From Clostridium sp. C2-6-12 (GTDB taxonomy: Bacteria > Bacillota > Clostridia > Clostridiales > Clostridiaceae): 54,086 nucleotides of DNA. Position 1 is the first letter of the stretch, and each line of letters begins with the position of its first letter. Where the stretch lies: the NCBI RefSeq assembly GCF_009928485.1, contig NZ_JAABNP010000039.1:1-54086 (forward strand), given 5' to 3'. Below are positions 35,448 to 44,051 of this stretch, piece by piece. Under the pieces are notes generated by a model. That model saw nothing but the letters and a program-made list of their open reading frames with translations. It was not told the origin of the DNA and made no database searches. The position numbers and the translations under genes are program-made.

Positions 35448-35630
35448 AAAGGGAAATGGGTAAAGGTATCTTTGAAGTAGCCAACGAAGTAAGCAATCTT
35501 TATCTGCTAGTGAATATCAAGCAGCCGCAACAGAGCGAATCTGAACTTCCTTTCCCTTAGGAATATGAACCTCATATTTAAGTTCACAGCTTTCTCCAAT
35601 CTTTATTTTATCTGTTGACGCAGGAATTGC
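35448..35630. other. Unassigned block: 34-codon plus-strand frame over a minus-strand gene remnant
   Basis: On the plus strand an ATG at 35456 opens 34 codons ending at TAG 35558-35560 (MGKGIFEVANEV... to ...ESELPFP) with AAAGGG just upstream. On the minus strand, 35517-35630 reads 37 codons from after one stop to another (AIPASTDKIKIGE... to ...VQIRSVAAA). That frame continues beyond the upstream TGA for about 18 more sensible codons, like the decayed 3' end of a gene. The ends AAGGGAAA (35449-35456) and TTTCCCTT (35551-35558) are complementary, with an inner CTGCT/AGCAG hairpin at 35504-35524. I cannot decide between a small gene, a pseudogene and a structured RNA. Confidence 0.3.
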
Positions 35631-35711
35631 TCATAAATTATTTGCCCCCTTTTCTTTCTTACAGATTTTTTTCGATTCATATACTTCTTAGATATATTAT
35701 AAAACTTTTAC

Positions 35712-35731
35712 TATGACAAATGTATGTCATA
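35712..35731. promoter_or_regulatory. Palindromic operator-like site upstream of cooS
   Basis: Perfect inverted repeat TATGACA-AATGTA-TGTCATA, 7-bp arms and 6-base spacer, 190 bp before the cooS start. The TGACA-N6-TGTCA geometry is that of Crp/Fnr-family sites, including CO-sensing CooA-like and HcpR-like regulators. No such regulator is in the window. Confidence 0.45.
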
Positions 35732-35748
35732 ATTACTTTTAATCTATA

Positions 35749-35767
35749 ATTGGTAACTGTCACCAAT
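35749..35767. promoter_or_regulatory. Second inverted repeat upstream of cooS
   Basis: Inverted repeat ATTGGT-N7-ACCAAT, 18 bp downstream of the first palindrome. Different half-site sequence, so possibly a different regulator or an RNA hairpin. Confidence 0.35.
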
Positions 35768-35919
35768 AAAAATTTTAACTTACATAATTATCAGTTTTAT
35801 TGGGAAATCTATTTTTGTTGTAAAAAACTCTAAAAACTAATATTTTTAATACGCAAATCTTTGGGTTTGAAATACCTTTTTATATTTTACATTAAACAAA
35901 TTAAAGGAGTGACTAATTT

Positions 35920-37839
35920 ATGAGTGAAAAAACACAAGAGAGATTTGAAGGCAGAGCTAGTTACCATGACTCTGTTGAAGAAATGCTTAAAAGAATTAGA
36001 GAAGATGGAATGTCAAATGCCTTTGACAGATATGCACAACAGGAAAAAATCCGTTGTAACTTCTGCCTTCAAGGTATAAGCTGTCAATTATGTTCAAATG
36101 GTCCTTGCAGACTAAATGAGAAAACTGGTCTTGAAAAAGGTGTATGCGGAATCGAAGCAAACGGTATGGCCATGAGAAATTTTCTTCTTAAAAATATTAT
36201 GGGAGCTGGTACTTACAGCCATCACGCTTATGAAGCTTTTAGAACTCTAAAGGCTACAGGTGAAGGAAAAACACCTTTTAAAATTACTGATGTAGATAAA
36301 CTTAAGTGGATGTGTGAAAAAGTAGGCATAGATACAAATCAAGAAACTAATAAAATGGCAATTCAATTGGCTGATTTACTTGAAGCACAACAACATATAG
36401 GAATTGACGAACCAAACATCATGGTAGAAGCTTTTGCTCCAAAAAAGAGAAAAGAATTATGGAAAAAGCTTGATATATCACCTGCCGGAACAATTCACGA
36501 AGAACAAAATTGTGTAGCAAGCTGTCTTACAAATGTTGATGGAAGTCATGTTTCACTTGCAATGAAAGCACTTAGATTAGGTATAGCTACAATTTATAAC
36601 ACTCAAATAGGACTTGAAATGGTTCAAGATATACTCTTTGGAACTCCAAAACCTCATGAGGTTAATATGGATCTAGGAATTATGGATCCAGAGTATGTAA
36701 ACATAGTATTTAACGGGCATCAACCTTGGCCAGGTGTTGCTACTATACTAAAAGCTAGAACTCCAGAGGTTCAAGAAAAGGCAAGAGCTGCTGGTGCAAA
36801 AGGACTTAGAATTATAGGTTCTATTGAAACTGGTCAAGAATTGCTTCAAAGATTTGAAATGGATGAGGTTTTTGTAGGCCACATGGGAAATTGGCTTACT
36901 ATTGAACCTTTACTAGCTACAGGAACTGTTGATGTCTTTGCAATGGAAGAAAATTGTTCTCCACCTGCTATAGACATGTACGCAGAAAAATATCAAATAA
37001 CCTTAGTTTCTGTAAGTACAATAATTGATATGCCAGGTCTTGAACACAAAATTCCTTATGAACCTTCTGAAGTTGCTGATATGGCTGATAGATTAATTGA
37101 TTTAGGAATAGAAAATTATAAAAAGCGAAAAGAAAGAAAAATAGTTCCAATGGTTCCTCAAAAAGTACAAAAAGCCATAGCTGGTTTTTCAACAGAAGCA
37201 GTACTTGGTGCTCTTGGCAATAAACTAGATCCATTAGTTGAAGTTATAGCTGCTGGAAAGATTAAAGGCGTTGTCGCTCTTGCTAATTGTTCTACCTTAA
37301 GAAATGGTCCTCAAGATTCTATGACTATAAACCTTACAAAGGAACTTATTAAAAAGGATATCTTAGTAGTAAGCGGCGGCTGCGGTAATCATGCGCTTGA
37401 AGTTGCTGGTTTATGTACAGTTGAAGCTGCTAATAATATGGCTGGAGAAGGCTTAAAAGAAGTATGCAACATGTTAAAAATCCCTCCAGTATTAAGCTTT
37501 GGAACTTGTACTGATACAGGAAGAATCTCAATGCTGGTTACTGCCCTTGCAGATCATTTAGATGTTGATGTATCTCAACTTCCTATAGCAGTTACAGCTC
37601 CTGAATGGATGGAGCAAAAAGCTACTATAGATGGTGTATTTGCTTTAGCATATGGTACCCTTACTCACTTATCTCCTACACCATTTATGACAGGTGCTCC
37701 TCAGCTAGTACAATTACTTACTGAAAAAGCAGAAGATGTGACAGGTGGACGAATAACTTTAGGTGATAATCCTAAGGAGGTTGCTGATAATATTGAAGCA
37801 CATATAATTAAAAAGAGAAAAGAAATGGGACTCAGTTAG
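35920..37839 (+). CDS. cooS: Anaerobic CO dehydrogenase catalytic subunit-like protein (CooS), non-canonical C-cluster
   Basis: 639-residue homologue of Ni-Fe CO dehydrogenase. The N-terminal Cys set is C46-x2-C49, C55-x2-C58-x4-C63 and C76 (B and D clusters). The D-cluster pair is spaced CX2C instead of the common CX7C. C-cluster ligands visible are H267 (GHQP), C346, C457, C488 and C530, and the catalytic-site Lys is K567. The sixth ligand, Cys295 in the Carboxydothermus CODH-II segment GICCTG, aligns with GSIETG (300-305) and is missing. AAAGGAG precedes the ATG. No cooC, cooF, acs or hydrogenase gene is adjacent, so this is an orphan CODH whose activity may differ from CO oxidation. Alignment is from memory of CODH-II. 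Confidence 0.87.
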   Translation: MSEKTQERFEGRASYHDSVEEMLKRIREDGMSNAFDRYAQQEKIRCNFCLQGISCQLCSNGPCRLNEKTGLEKGVCGIEANGMAMRNFLLKNIMGAGTYSHHAYEAFRTLKATGEGKTPFKITDVDKLKWMCEKVGIDTNQETNKMAIQLADLLEAQQHIGIDEPNIMVEAFAPKKRKELWKKLDISPAGTIHEEQNCVASCLTNVDGSHVSLAMKALRLGIATIYNTQIGLEMVQDILFGTPKPHEVNMDLGIMDPEYVNIVFNGHQPWPGVATILKARTPEVQEKARAAGAKGLRIIGSIETGQELLQRFEMDEVFVGHMGNWLTIEPLLATGTVDVFAMEENCSPPAIDMYAEKYQITLVSVSTIIDMPGLEHKIPYEPSEVADMADRLIDLGIENYKKRKERKIVPMVPQKVQKAIAGFSTEAVLGALGNKLDPLVEVIAAGKIKGVVALANCSTLRNGPQDSMTINLTKELIKKDILVVSGGCGNHALEVAGLCTVEAANNMAGEGLKEVCNMLKIPPVLSFGTCTDTGRISMLVTALADHLDVDVSQLPIAVTAPEWMEQKATIDGVFALAYGTLTHLSPTPFMTGAPQLVQLLTEKAEDVTGGRITLGDNPKEVADNIEAHIIKKRKEMGLS

Positions 37840-37900
37840 CAGTTAACAGCTTGTGCCATTTAGTAAAACATTTAGTCTATCAAAGTTAATTTTCTTCATT

Positions 37901-37956
37901 AAAAACCGGAGTCAAATTAAAGCTTAAATAAGCATTTAATTGACTCCGGTTTTTTA
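37901..37956 (+). terminator. cooS terminator
   Basis: Long hairpin with arms from about 37903-37925 and 37930-37952 (GGAGTCAAATTAAAGC paired with GCATTTAATTGACTCC, few mismatches) followed by six U. Confidence 0.8.
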
Positions 37957-37976
37957 ATAACAATTCATAGAATAAT

Positions 37977-38031
37977 AAAAAAATCAGAAAAAGTTATATG
38001 CTCTTTATATAGCTAACATATAACTTTTTCT
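37977..38031 (-). terminator. Glutathione peroxidase gene terminator
   Basis: 15-bp perfect stem (37986-38000 with 38017-38031), 16-base loop, then a U run (37977-37983) on the minus strand, about 80 bp past the stop codon. Confidence 0.7.
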
Positions 38032-38112
38032 AATCTATATTGGGAGGATTATTATTTATAATGGCAAACTCTGAAAATATAAATTTTCTTTTATTTCTTC
38101 AATAATTTGTGA

Positions 38113-38643
38113 CTATAATAATTCTTTAATTTGTTCTTCTATTTTTTCTGGCTCAACTGTTGGTGCAAATCTAGCTATTACTTTACCTTCTTTAGAAACT
38201 AAGAATTTTGTAAAATTCCATTTAATATCATCACCACTTGTATTAAAGCCTTTTTCTGATAAGAAATTATATAATCCCTTTGATGCATCATCTTCATTAG
38301 CAGAAGGGGCTTCTTTTTTTAAGAAAGTATATAAAGGATCGCTACTTTCTCCATTTACATCAATTTTAGCAAAAGTTTTAAATGTTGTACCATATGTTAA
38401 TTGACAAAAACTCACTATTTCTTCATTGCTTCCTGGAGCTTGCTCGAAAAATTGGTTTGAAGGAAAATCTAATATTTCTAATCCACTATCTTTATACTTG
38501 TCATATAATTTTTGAAGACCTTCGTATTGAGGTGTGAATCCACAGCCTGTAGCTGTATTAACAACTAAAAGTACTTTACCTTTATACTCCTCTAGTGAAA
38601 CTAAATTTCCCTTTACATCTTTAACTCTAAAATCATAAATCAT
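38113..38643 (-). CDS. Glutathione peroxidase-family thiol peroxidase
   Basis: 176-residue thioredoxin-fold peroxidase that reduces hydroperoxides, in bacteria usually with thioredoxin rather than glutathione. The peroxidatic Cys is in NTATGCGFTPQY (about 29-40; Cys near 34), and the tetrad partners are present as Gln in DFPSNQFFEQAPGS and Trp-Asn-Phe in WNFTKFLVSK. The second Cys of the usual FPCNQF motif is Ser here (FPSNQF). The ATG follows AGAAGGAGA. It has its own strong promoter and terminator. It sits next to cooS but is convergent with it; both relate to anaerobic redox or oxidative stress, though no direct link is shown. Confidence 0.92.
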   Translation of the reverse strand: MIYDFRVKDVKGNLVSLEEYKGKVLLVVNTATGCGFTPQYEGLQKLYDKYKDSGLEILDFPSNQFFEQAPGSNEEIVSFCQLTYGTTFKTFAKIDVNGESSDPLYTFLKKEAPSANEDDASKGLYNFLSEKGFNTSGDDIKWNFTKFLVSKEGKVIARFAPTVEPEKIEEQIKELL

Positions 38644-38941
38644 TCGACATATCTCCTTCTAAATTTTATTTTATTATCTTTAATTTATTTATTTTTAATT
38701 TTACTCAATCTTTTTCACAAACTTAGTATATATTTTATTTTTATTCTTGTCAATTACTAAAATATATTTTTTCATTTACAATTAATATTAATTATTATTT
38801 ATGCAAATGTTTCTCCTCCATAACAGCTATAGTATTCAAAACTCAAAAAAAGAGCTAGATAAAACATAATAATAAAAATGCTTTTTACCTGACTCCTAAT
38901 CTAAAAATATTCCTTTATCTTATTAATTAATATATACATAA
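38644..38941. other. Intergenic region between gpx-like and GGDEF-EAL genes
   Basis: Contains the glutathione peroxidase promoter. The remainder is AT-rich with no coding frame or recognised RNA motif. Confidence 0.5.
38725..38753 (-). promoter_or_regulatory. SigA-type promoter of the glutathione peroxidase gene
   Basis: Minus strand -35 TTGACA (38748-38753), 17-base spacer, -10 TATACT (38725-38730), near consensus, about 80 bp upstream of the start codon. Confidence 0.75.
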
Positions 38942-40924
38942 CTACGCTAAAAATTTATCCTTAAACTCCTCTTCCTTCATAGGTTTACCGAAATAATAAC
39001 CTTGAAATATGTCGCAATTAAGATCCTTAAGACATTCTATTTGTTCTCTAGTTTCAACACCTTCTGCTACAACTTCATAGCCAAAATAGTGACACATTTT
39101 TATAATTGTATTTACCATAACGTTAGTTCCATCATCAAAAACTAAAGTATCAATAAAGGATTTGTCAATTTTTACGCTATCAACTTGGAGCTTCTTTAAG
39201 TAATTCAACGAAGAATATCCTGTTCCAAAATCATCAAGACTTACCTTTATTCCATAACTCTTAATCTTTTTGATACTCTTTATAGCAATATCAAAGTCTC
39301 TTATTATTGTTGATTCCGTCACTTCAAACTCTATATATTCAAAAGGTACTTTATATTCTTGTATTATTTTTATAGCATTCTCACATATACTTTCGTCAAT
39401 AATCTGTTCTGCTGATAAATTAATTGCTATTCTAAAATTTTTATACCCATCTTTAATCCATTTGGATATATTTTTACACACGTCAATAATCACACATTCA
39501 CCAATATCTTTTATAAGCCCTTCTTCTTCAGCAAATTCAATAAAATCTAATGGTGGTATAATTACGTCTGCCTTAATCCATCTTACAAGGGCTTCTGCAC
39601 CTAAAAACTTCTCCTCTTTTGAAACTTTAGGCTGATAAAAAGCTATAAATTCCCCATTTTTAATGCCTTCTTCTATTGCTTTTTTCTTTAGAATTTTATC
39701 ATATACATCGGAATACATCTGTTCCTCATAAAATACATATTTATTTTTCCCAATTTTCTTCGCCTCGTACATTGCGTCATCTGCATTATTATATAAAGTT
39801 TCAAAATCCTCTCCATCTTGATTAATTACTGTTATTCCTATACTTGCGGTTACATAGTCAATGTCTTTTCCTTCAATATGAAAAGGCTCCTTAAAAACGC
39901 CTTGTATTTTCTTAACTACAATTTCTGCTTGATTTTTATTATAAACAGAATTAATTAAAAACAGAAATTCATCTCCTCCCATATGATAAACATGATCCTT
40001 AGTATGTATTACTCTTTTAAATCTTTTCCCTACTTCTTTTAAAAGTTTATCTCCAAAATCATGTCCCAAAGTATCATTAACTGCTTTAAAATTATCAATA
40101 TCCAAACTCATAAGTATTGCAAATTTATCTCTATATAACTCTTTAATATCTTTGGATATTGTATTAATAACATGATTCTTATTAGGTAATCCTGTTATTG
40201 AGCTATACAGTGCATAATATTCTGCCCTTTGATTAATTTTTTTAACAACATATATCATCAAAATAAAGAAACCAATCATGAAAAAGTTAATAATAAAAAT
40301 TGTATGCATAATTATCTTTTCATTTTTTTTATTTTGCTTGTTTAACATATCAATGCGATTACTTGAATAATTTACTAATTTTTTGCTCAATTCAATTCTT
40401 TTGTCTTCAGATGAAATTATTTCTTTTATTTCTTGCTGCCCAATTGTATTTGAATTATTAATCTCCTCTAAAACGCTTTTAATTTTATTATTATACTCGG
40501 TATCTGAACTTATTAACTCTTCAATCAATGCTTTTTCTTCATATAATAAATTATTTAACATTTTATATTTTTGAATATTTTCATCAATATCTTTTGAATA
40601 TATCTTTAAGCTTTCTAATAGAGCTTCATTCCAGCTGCTGGAATATTTACTTGAAGATATTCTCATATTTAATATATCATCATTTATTTTATTAGCATAA
40701 ATAGTAGCCATATAACCTTCTTCATAAATTTTATTTTGATTATTATAGCTATAATTCAAAGTTCCATGAATAAAGATAGTGAATGCTGAAAAAATAATTA
40801 CAACTAAAATTGTTATTTTTTTAAATATTGACTGTAATCTGTTTCGTTCCATATTCTTTTCTATAGAAAATATTTCTTTAATTTTATTAATTACTTCTTT
40901 ACCAATTATATTTAATTTTTTCAT
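38942..40924 (-). CDS. Dual GGDEF-EAL cyclic-di-GMP enzyme with membrane sensor
   Basis: 660 residues. TM1 at about 36-57, a helical extracytoplasmic sensor (about 58-203, four-helix-bundle-like) and TM2 at about 204-227. The GGDEF domain spans 240-400 with intact GGDEF at 316-320, but its inhibitory I-site reads HTKD at 307-310, not RxxD. The EAL domain spans 415-655 with EAL at 444-446, NLS, EVTEST, DDFGTGYSS, K in VKIDKSF and EGVE all present. Both catalytic sites look intact, so it may make or break c-di-GMP depending on signal, without normal product inhibition. The ATG follows AAGGA. Single gene. Confidence 0.9.
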   Translation of the reverse strand: MKKLNIIGKEVINKIKEIFSIEKNMERNRLQSIFKKITILVVIIFSAFTIFIHGTLNYSYNNQNKIYEEGYMATIYANKINDDILNMRISSSKYSSSWNEALLESLKIYSKDIDENIQKYKMLNNLLYEEKALIEELISSDTEYNNKIKSVLEEINNSNTIGQQEIKEIISSEDKRIELSKKLVNYSSNRIDMLNKQNKKNEKIIMHTIFIINFFMIGFFILMIYVVKKINQRAEYYALYSSITGLPNKNHVINTISKDIKELYRDKFAILMSLDIDNFKAVNDTLGHDFGDKLLKEVGKRFKRVIHTKDHVYHMGGDEFLFLINSVYNKNQAEIVVKKIQGVFKEPFHIEGKDIDYVTASIGITVINQDGEDFETLYNNADDAMYEAKKIGKNKYVFYEEQMYSDVYDKILKKKAIEEGIKNGEFIAFYQPKVSKEEKFLGAEALVRWIKADVIIPPLDFIEFAEEEGLIKDIGECVIIDVCKNISKWIKDGYKNFRIAINLSAEQIIDESICENAIKIIQEYKVPFEYIEFEVTESTIIRDFDIAIKSIKKIKSYGIKVSLDDFGTGYSSLNYLKKLQVDSVKIDKSFIDTLVFDDGTNVMVNTIIKMCHYFGYEVVAEGVETREQIECLKDLNCDIFQGYYFGKPMKEEEFKDKFLA

Positions 40925-41130
40925 TATAAATATTCCTTCTTATCTAAATTAAATTTTAATTGTATAATTAAGCTATAAATTATATGGTAAATCTTTCTCA
41001 TATTTCATACAATTTGCATATACAATACAAATATTACTACATGTTTTCAATAAATTCTATAAGAAATTTATATATAACAGTTACTTAACATTGAAAACAG
41101 CTGTCTCTATTGTTATTTGGGTTATTCGAT

Positions 41131-41565
41131 TCACAAAAATAGACCACCAATATTTGATTGGTGGTGTGCTAAAATATTGATTTCTCCTTTTATTTTTGTA
41201 AGATTTCCACTCACTTCAAATTTTAGCTGAATTGGATGAAACTGATGTTTATTACGAAATTTTTGAGGAGACTGCTTATACATGCTTTTGAATGCAAGGC
41301 TGAAAGCCTGTTGTGATTCGTATCCTGCATCCAAAGCTATTTGAATAATTTGTTTTTCAGTAAATATCAAACTCTTAGCTGCCTCCGTTAATTGTCTGGG
41401 TTTGATATATTGATGCAACGCTAAACCTACTACTCCAGTAAACATTCGATGCAAATGATATTGTGAATACCAAGTTGTAGCAGCTAGATTGTCCAAACTG
41501 ATTTCTTCAGTTAAGTGCTCCTCTATATAATCTATTAAGAACCTGATCACCTCAGTATTATTCAT
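41131..41565 (-). CDS. Truncated AraC-type regulator (DNA-binding domain only)
   Basis: 144 residues, with an AraC double helix-turn-helix at about 8-105 (ISLDNLAATTWYSQYHLHRMFTGVVGLALHQYIKPRQLTEAAKSL...IALDAGYESQQAFSLAFKSMYKQSPQKFR). This resembles the SoxS/Rob-type head of the two longer AraC-GyrI proteins nearby, but only about 30 residues follow in place of an effector domain. The last residues are encoded in a terminator arm, so the gene may have been cut short by a recombination that brought in the hairpin, or it may be a functional SoxS-size protein. The ATG at 41565 follows AGGAGG by eight bases. Confidence 0.78.
   Translation of the reverse strand: MNNTEVIRFLIDYIEEHLTEEISLDNLAATTWYSQYHLHRMFTGVVGLALHQYIKPRQLTEAAKSLIFTEKQIIQIALDAGYESQQAFSLAFKSMYKQSPQKFRNKHQFHPIQLKFEVSGNLTKIKGEINILAHHQSNIGGLFL
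41134..41165 (-). terminator. Terminator overlapping the short AraC stop region
   Basis: Arms ACCACCAA (41143-41150) and TTGGTGGT (41158-41165) with a 7-base loop, then TCTATTTTTG on the minus strand. The hairpin lies within the final codons of the gene. Confidence 0.6.
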
Positions 41566-41663
41566 GAGTGTCACCTCCTTTTCTTAAATAATATCATTTC
41601 TATATCTTTCTATTTTCATATTTCTTCCTATATATTTTGTCCTTGTTTTGGTAAAAGCAATAC

Positions 41664-41689
41664 AAAAAAAGTGAGAGAAAATCTCCCAC
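41664..41689 (-). terminator. Glycogen debranching gene terminator
   Basis: Stem 41671-41678 with 41682-41689, loop AAA (one mismatch), then seven U on the minus strand. Confidence 0.75.
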
Positions 41690-41730
41690 TAAATTATTAA
41701 ATATGATTGAGTAATGCTAGCTATATATGA

Positions 41731-43776
41731 TTAGACATAAGGCAACACATCTCGAGTATAGGCTCTTAAAACCTCTCCTACACTCCAGGCTTGGCTATAA
41801 CAGCCTCTGCTGGTAGCTGCAAAATCACCATCAAAAACTTCTGCAATTCCATTTATGCAGCCATCCTTCATATGATCCTCGAAGACTTCGCACATTTCCT
41901 TTGCCTTTATTACTGCTTCCTTAGAATAATCATTTACCTTACAATAAGCTGATATAAATCCGCCTATAGTAAAGCCCCAGGTTGTCCCCATATGATATGC
42001 TAAATCTCTCTTCATTAATGGCCCTGCGTATTCTGATTTATATTCCTCATCTAAAAAGGATAAAGACCTTAATCCATAAGTTGAATATAATTCTTTATAT
42101 ACCTTATTTACAACTTTCTTTTCCTTTTCTCTGTCTAACATTGCAAACGGTAATGATACTGCCCAAATTTGATTTGGTCTAACTCTTCCATCATTTTCAT
42201 CAACAACATCAAATAAGCATTGCTTTTCTTCATTCCAAAACTTTTCATTAAAAGACTTCTTAACCTTTTCAGCTAAGTTTCTATACTTTTCTGGATCTTG
42301 TCCAAATTTCTCTGACAAGTATGCCATTATTGATAATCCATTATACCAAAGAGCATTTATTTCTACTGGCTTACCATGCCTTGGAGTAACTACTAACTCT
42401 CCAACTCTAACATCCATCCAAGTCACTTGATCCAATCCACTTCCTGCATGTATCAGGCTATCGTCTTTATCCATTCCTATATTAAAATCAGTTCCAGATG
42501 AATATGCATTTATGATTTCAATAAGTTTAGGAAATATTTTATCCTCAACAAATTTAAAGTCACTTTCTTCACCAGTATACTCTAAATATTTATATACAGC
42601 TTGAAAATACCACAAAGAAGCATCTACAGTATTGTACATTGGTTCTGCTCCTTTATCTGCAAAGACATTAGGCACAAGCCCATTTTTCACATATTGAGCA
42701 AAAGACTCTAAGATTTCTCTTGCATCTTCAAATCTCTTAGTAGCTAAAGTCAAGCCTTCAAAAGCTATCATAGTATCTCTTCCCCAATCCACAAACCAAG
42801 GAAAACCTGCTAAAACCGTCTTCAATTTTGTGCTGTTTCTATTAACAATAAAATGGTCAGCAGCCTTTACTAAATTTAAAGCAAATGGATCTTTATATTC
42901 TGATAATTCCATAAGCTCTTCAGCTCTTTCTCTATATTCCTTAACTATTTGAAATCCATCTTTAGAATCAATTTCTTCAACAGTGCATTTAAAATAAAAT
43001 CTCTTAGTTTCAAAGGGTTCTAAGTCAATTTCAATATCATATGGTGTATAATGATTATCCAAGCCCTTTGAACCTGTTCTATTTTCAAATTCATAATAAT
43101 GATTTGCCTCAATTATAGGATTTTTGTCACATGCACCAATTTGACTCTCCTCATTAGTGCTGCAACTTAATCTTTCTATCTTCCTTTCTTGAAATATCCC
43201 TTCAGAAGCTAAAAAGTTTATAGTTACATTTTCATCTTTATGAGTATATAATTTCAAAACCCTATCTTTTAATTCAGTCTTAAATTTTAATTCTTCAGCT
43301 TCTATAAACTGACCTGCTTCTTTAAATGTAAACAAAGGTGTCACGTTAATCTTTGCTTTTAAACTTCCATTTTCAACTTCATAACATATAGCCACAGTAT
43401 TATGTCCATACTCCATTGCTATAGATTTTTTTATATGGATATCTTCAATTTGATATTTATATTCTGGAACAGAATCAAATTCAAATCTTTGAAGGTACTT
43501 ATATCCTTCTTTAGAATAACTGTCATACTCCTGACAAGCTAAGTCATATTCCCTACCTTCAACCTTAACCATTTCCTGAGTTCTAGATAATATAGAATAT
43601 CTGTCTACTGGTGGATTCATAGCTGCTATTAAATATCCATGATGAACTCTAAAGCCACTGTTAATTATAGTTTGCCCTGAATACCCTCCTATTCCATTTC
43701 CAATCATCCATTCTCTTTCATTTCCTTCTTCTAAAGTTCTCCAATTTCCTCTTCCAAATTTGTATGTAAGTTCCAT
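41731..43776 (-). CDS. Glycogen debranching enzyme (GH133, amylo-alpha-1,6-glucosidase)
   Basis: 681-residue cytosolic enzyme. The N-terminal GDE_N beta domain begins EWMIGNGIGGYSGQTI (about 22-37). The C-terminal (alpha/alpha)6 domain begins near 295 and contains PWFVDWGRDTMIAFEGL (326-342), GLDQVTWMDVRVG and TWGFTIGGFISAYCKV. It hydrolyses alpha-1,6 branch glucose from glycogen remnants. The clostridial GH133 genes are often free-standing, as here; no other glycogen genes are adjacent. The ATG follows AGAGGGGAAG. Full length for the bacterial form. Confidence 0.88.
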   Translation of the reverse strand: MELTYKFGRGNWRTLEEGNEREWMIGNGIGGYSGQTIINSGFRVHHGYLIAAMNPPVDRYSILSRTQEMVKVEGREYDLACQEYDSYSKEGYKYLQRFEFDSVPEYKYQIEDIHIKKSIAMEYGHNTVAICYEVENGSLKAKINVTPLFTFKEAGQFIEAEELKFKTELKDRVLKLYTHKDENVTINFLASEGIFQERKIERLSCSTNEESQIGACDKNPIIEANHYYEFENRTGSKGLDNHYTPYDIEIDLEPFETKRFYFKCTVEEIDSKDGFQIVKEYRERAEELMELSEYKDPFALNLVKAADHFIVNRNSTKLKTVLAGFPWFVDWGRDTMIAFEGLTLATKRFEDAREILESFAQYVKNGLVPNVFADKGAEPMYNTVDASLWYFQAVYKYLEYTGEESDFKFVEDKIFPKLIEIINAYSSGTDFNIGMDKDDSLIHAGSGLDQVTWMDVRVGELVVTPRHGKPVEINALWYNGLSIMAYLSEKFGQDPEKYRNLAEKVKKSFNEKFWNEEKQCLFDVVDENDGRVRPNQIWAVSLPFAMLDREKEKKVVNKVYKELYSTYGLRSLSFLDEEYKSEYAGPLMKRDLAYHMGTTWGFTIGGFISAYCKVNDYSKEAVIKAKEMCEVFEDHMKDGCINGIAEVFDGDFAATSRGCYSQAWSVGEVLRAYTRDVLPYV

Positions 43777-44007
43777 ACGGCTTCCCCTCTCTAATCACAT
43801 TTTGGTTTAATAGTGCAAATATTTTAAAGTTTTTTGGTGTATATCTTTTCTTTGCACTATTTAATCGTATTGTTGAAAGCTTATCCGTAGCATTTCATAC
43901 TTAAACTTATTCTCACTCCTTTTATGGTTATTCCCCTTCTAGGTTAAATTATACATTTGAAGTCAGCAATTAACAATTAGCAGTTTTCACTAATCTTCCT
44001 TAAAAAT

Positions 44008-44051
44008 AAAAAACACTAGAAGAGAGCCTATTTCATTGCTCTCTTCTAGTG
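44008..44051 (-). terminator. Terminator overlapping the Cys-rich gene stop codon
   Basis: 14-bp perfect stem (44014-44027 with 44038-44051), 10-base loop, then six U and a U-rich tail on the minus strand. The stop codon at 44046-44048 lies inside the upstream arm. Confidence 0.8.

Larger units (their letters stand above)
35334..35919. other. 586-bp region upstream of cooS
   Basis: Contains three distinct items described separately: a GC-richer, double-strand-open block at about 35448-35630, a palindrome at 35712-35731, and a second inverted repeat at 35749-35767. The last 150 bp before cooS is AT-rich, with a possible -35 TTGAAA near 35868 but no convincing -10. Confidence 0.5.

Noticed and set aside
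35440..35620. Cobalamin, NiCo or THF riboswitch, or 6S RNA, upstream of cooS
   Set aside because: The base pairing is weak apart from the terminal 8-bp match, and the conserved sequence boxes of those classes are missing.
38061..38105. 14-codon frame (MANSENINFLLFLQ) after GGGAGG between cooS and the peroxidase gene
   Set aside because: Spacing of the ribosome site is long, it is very short, and it lies in a terminator-rich convergent gap; I see no way to support it.
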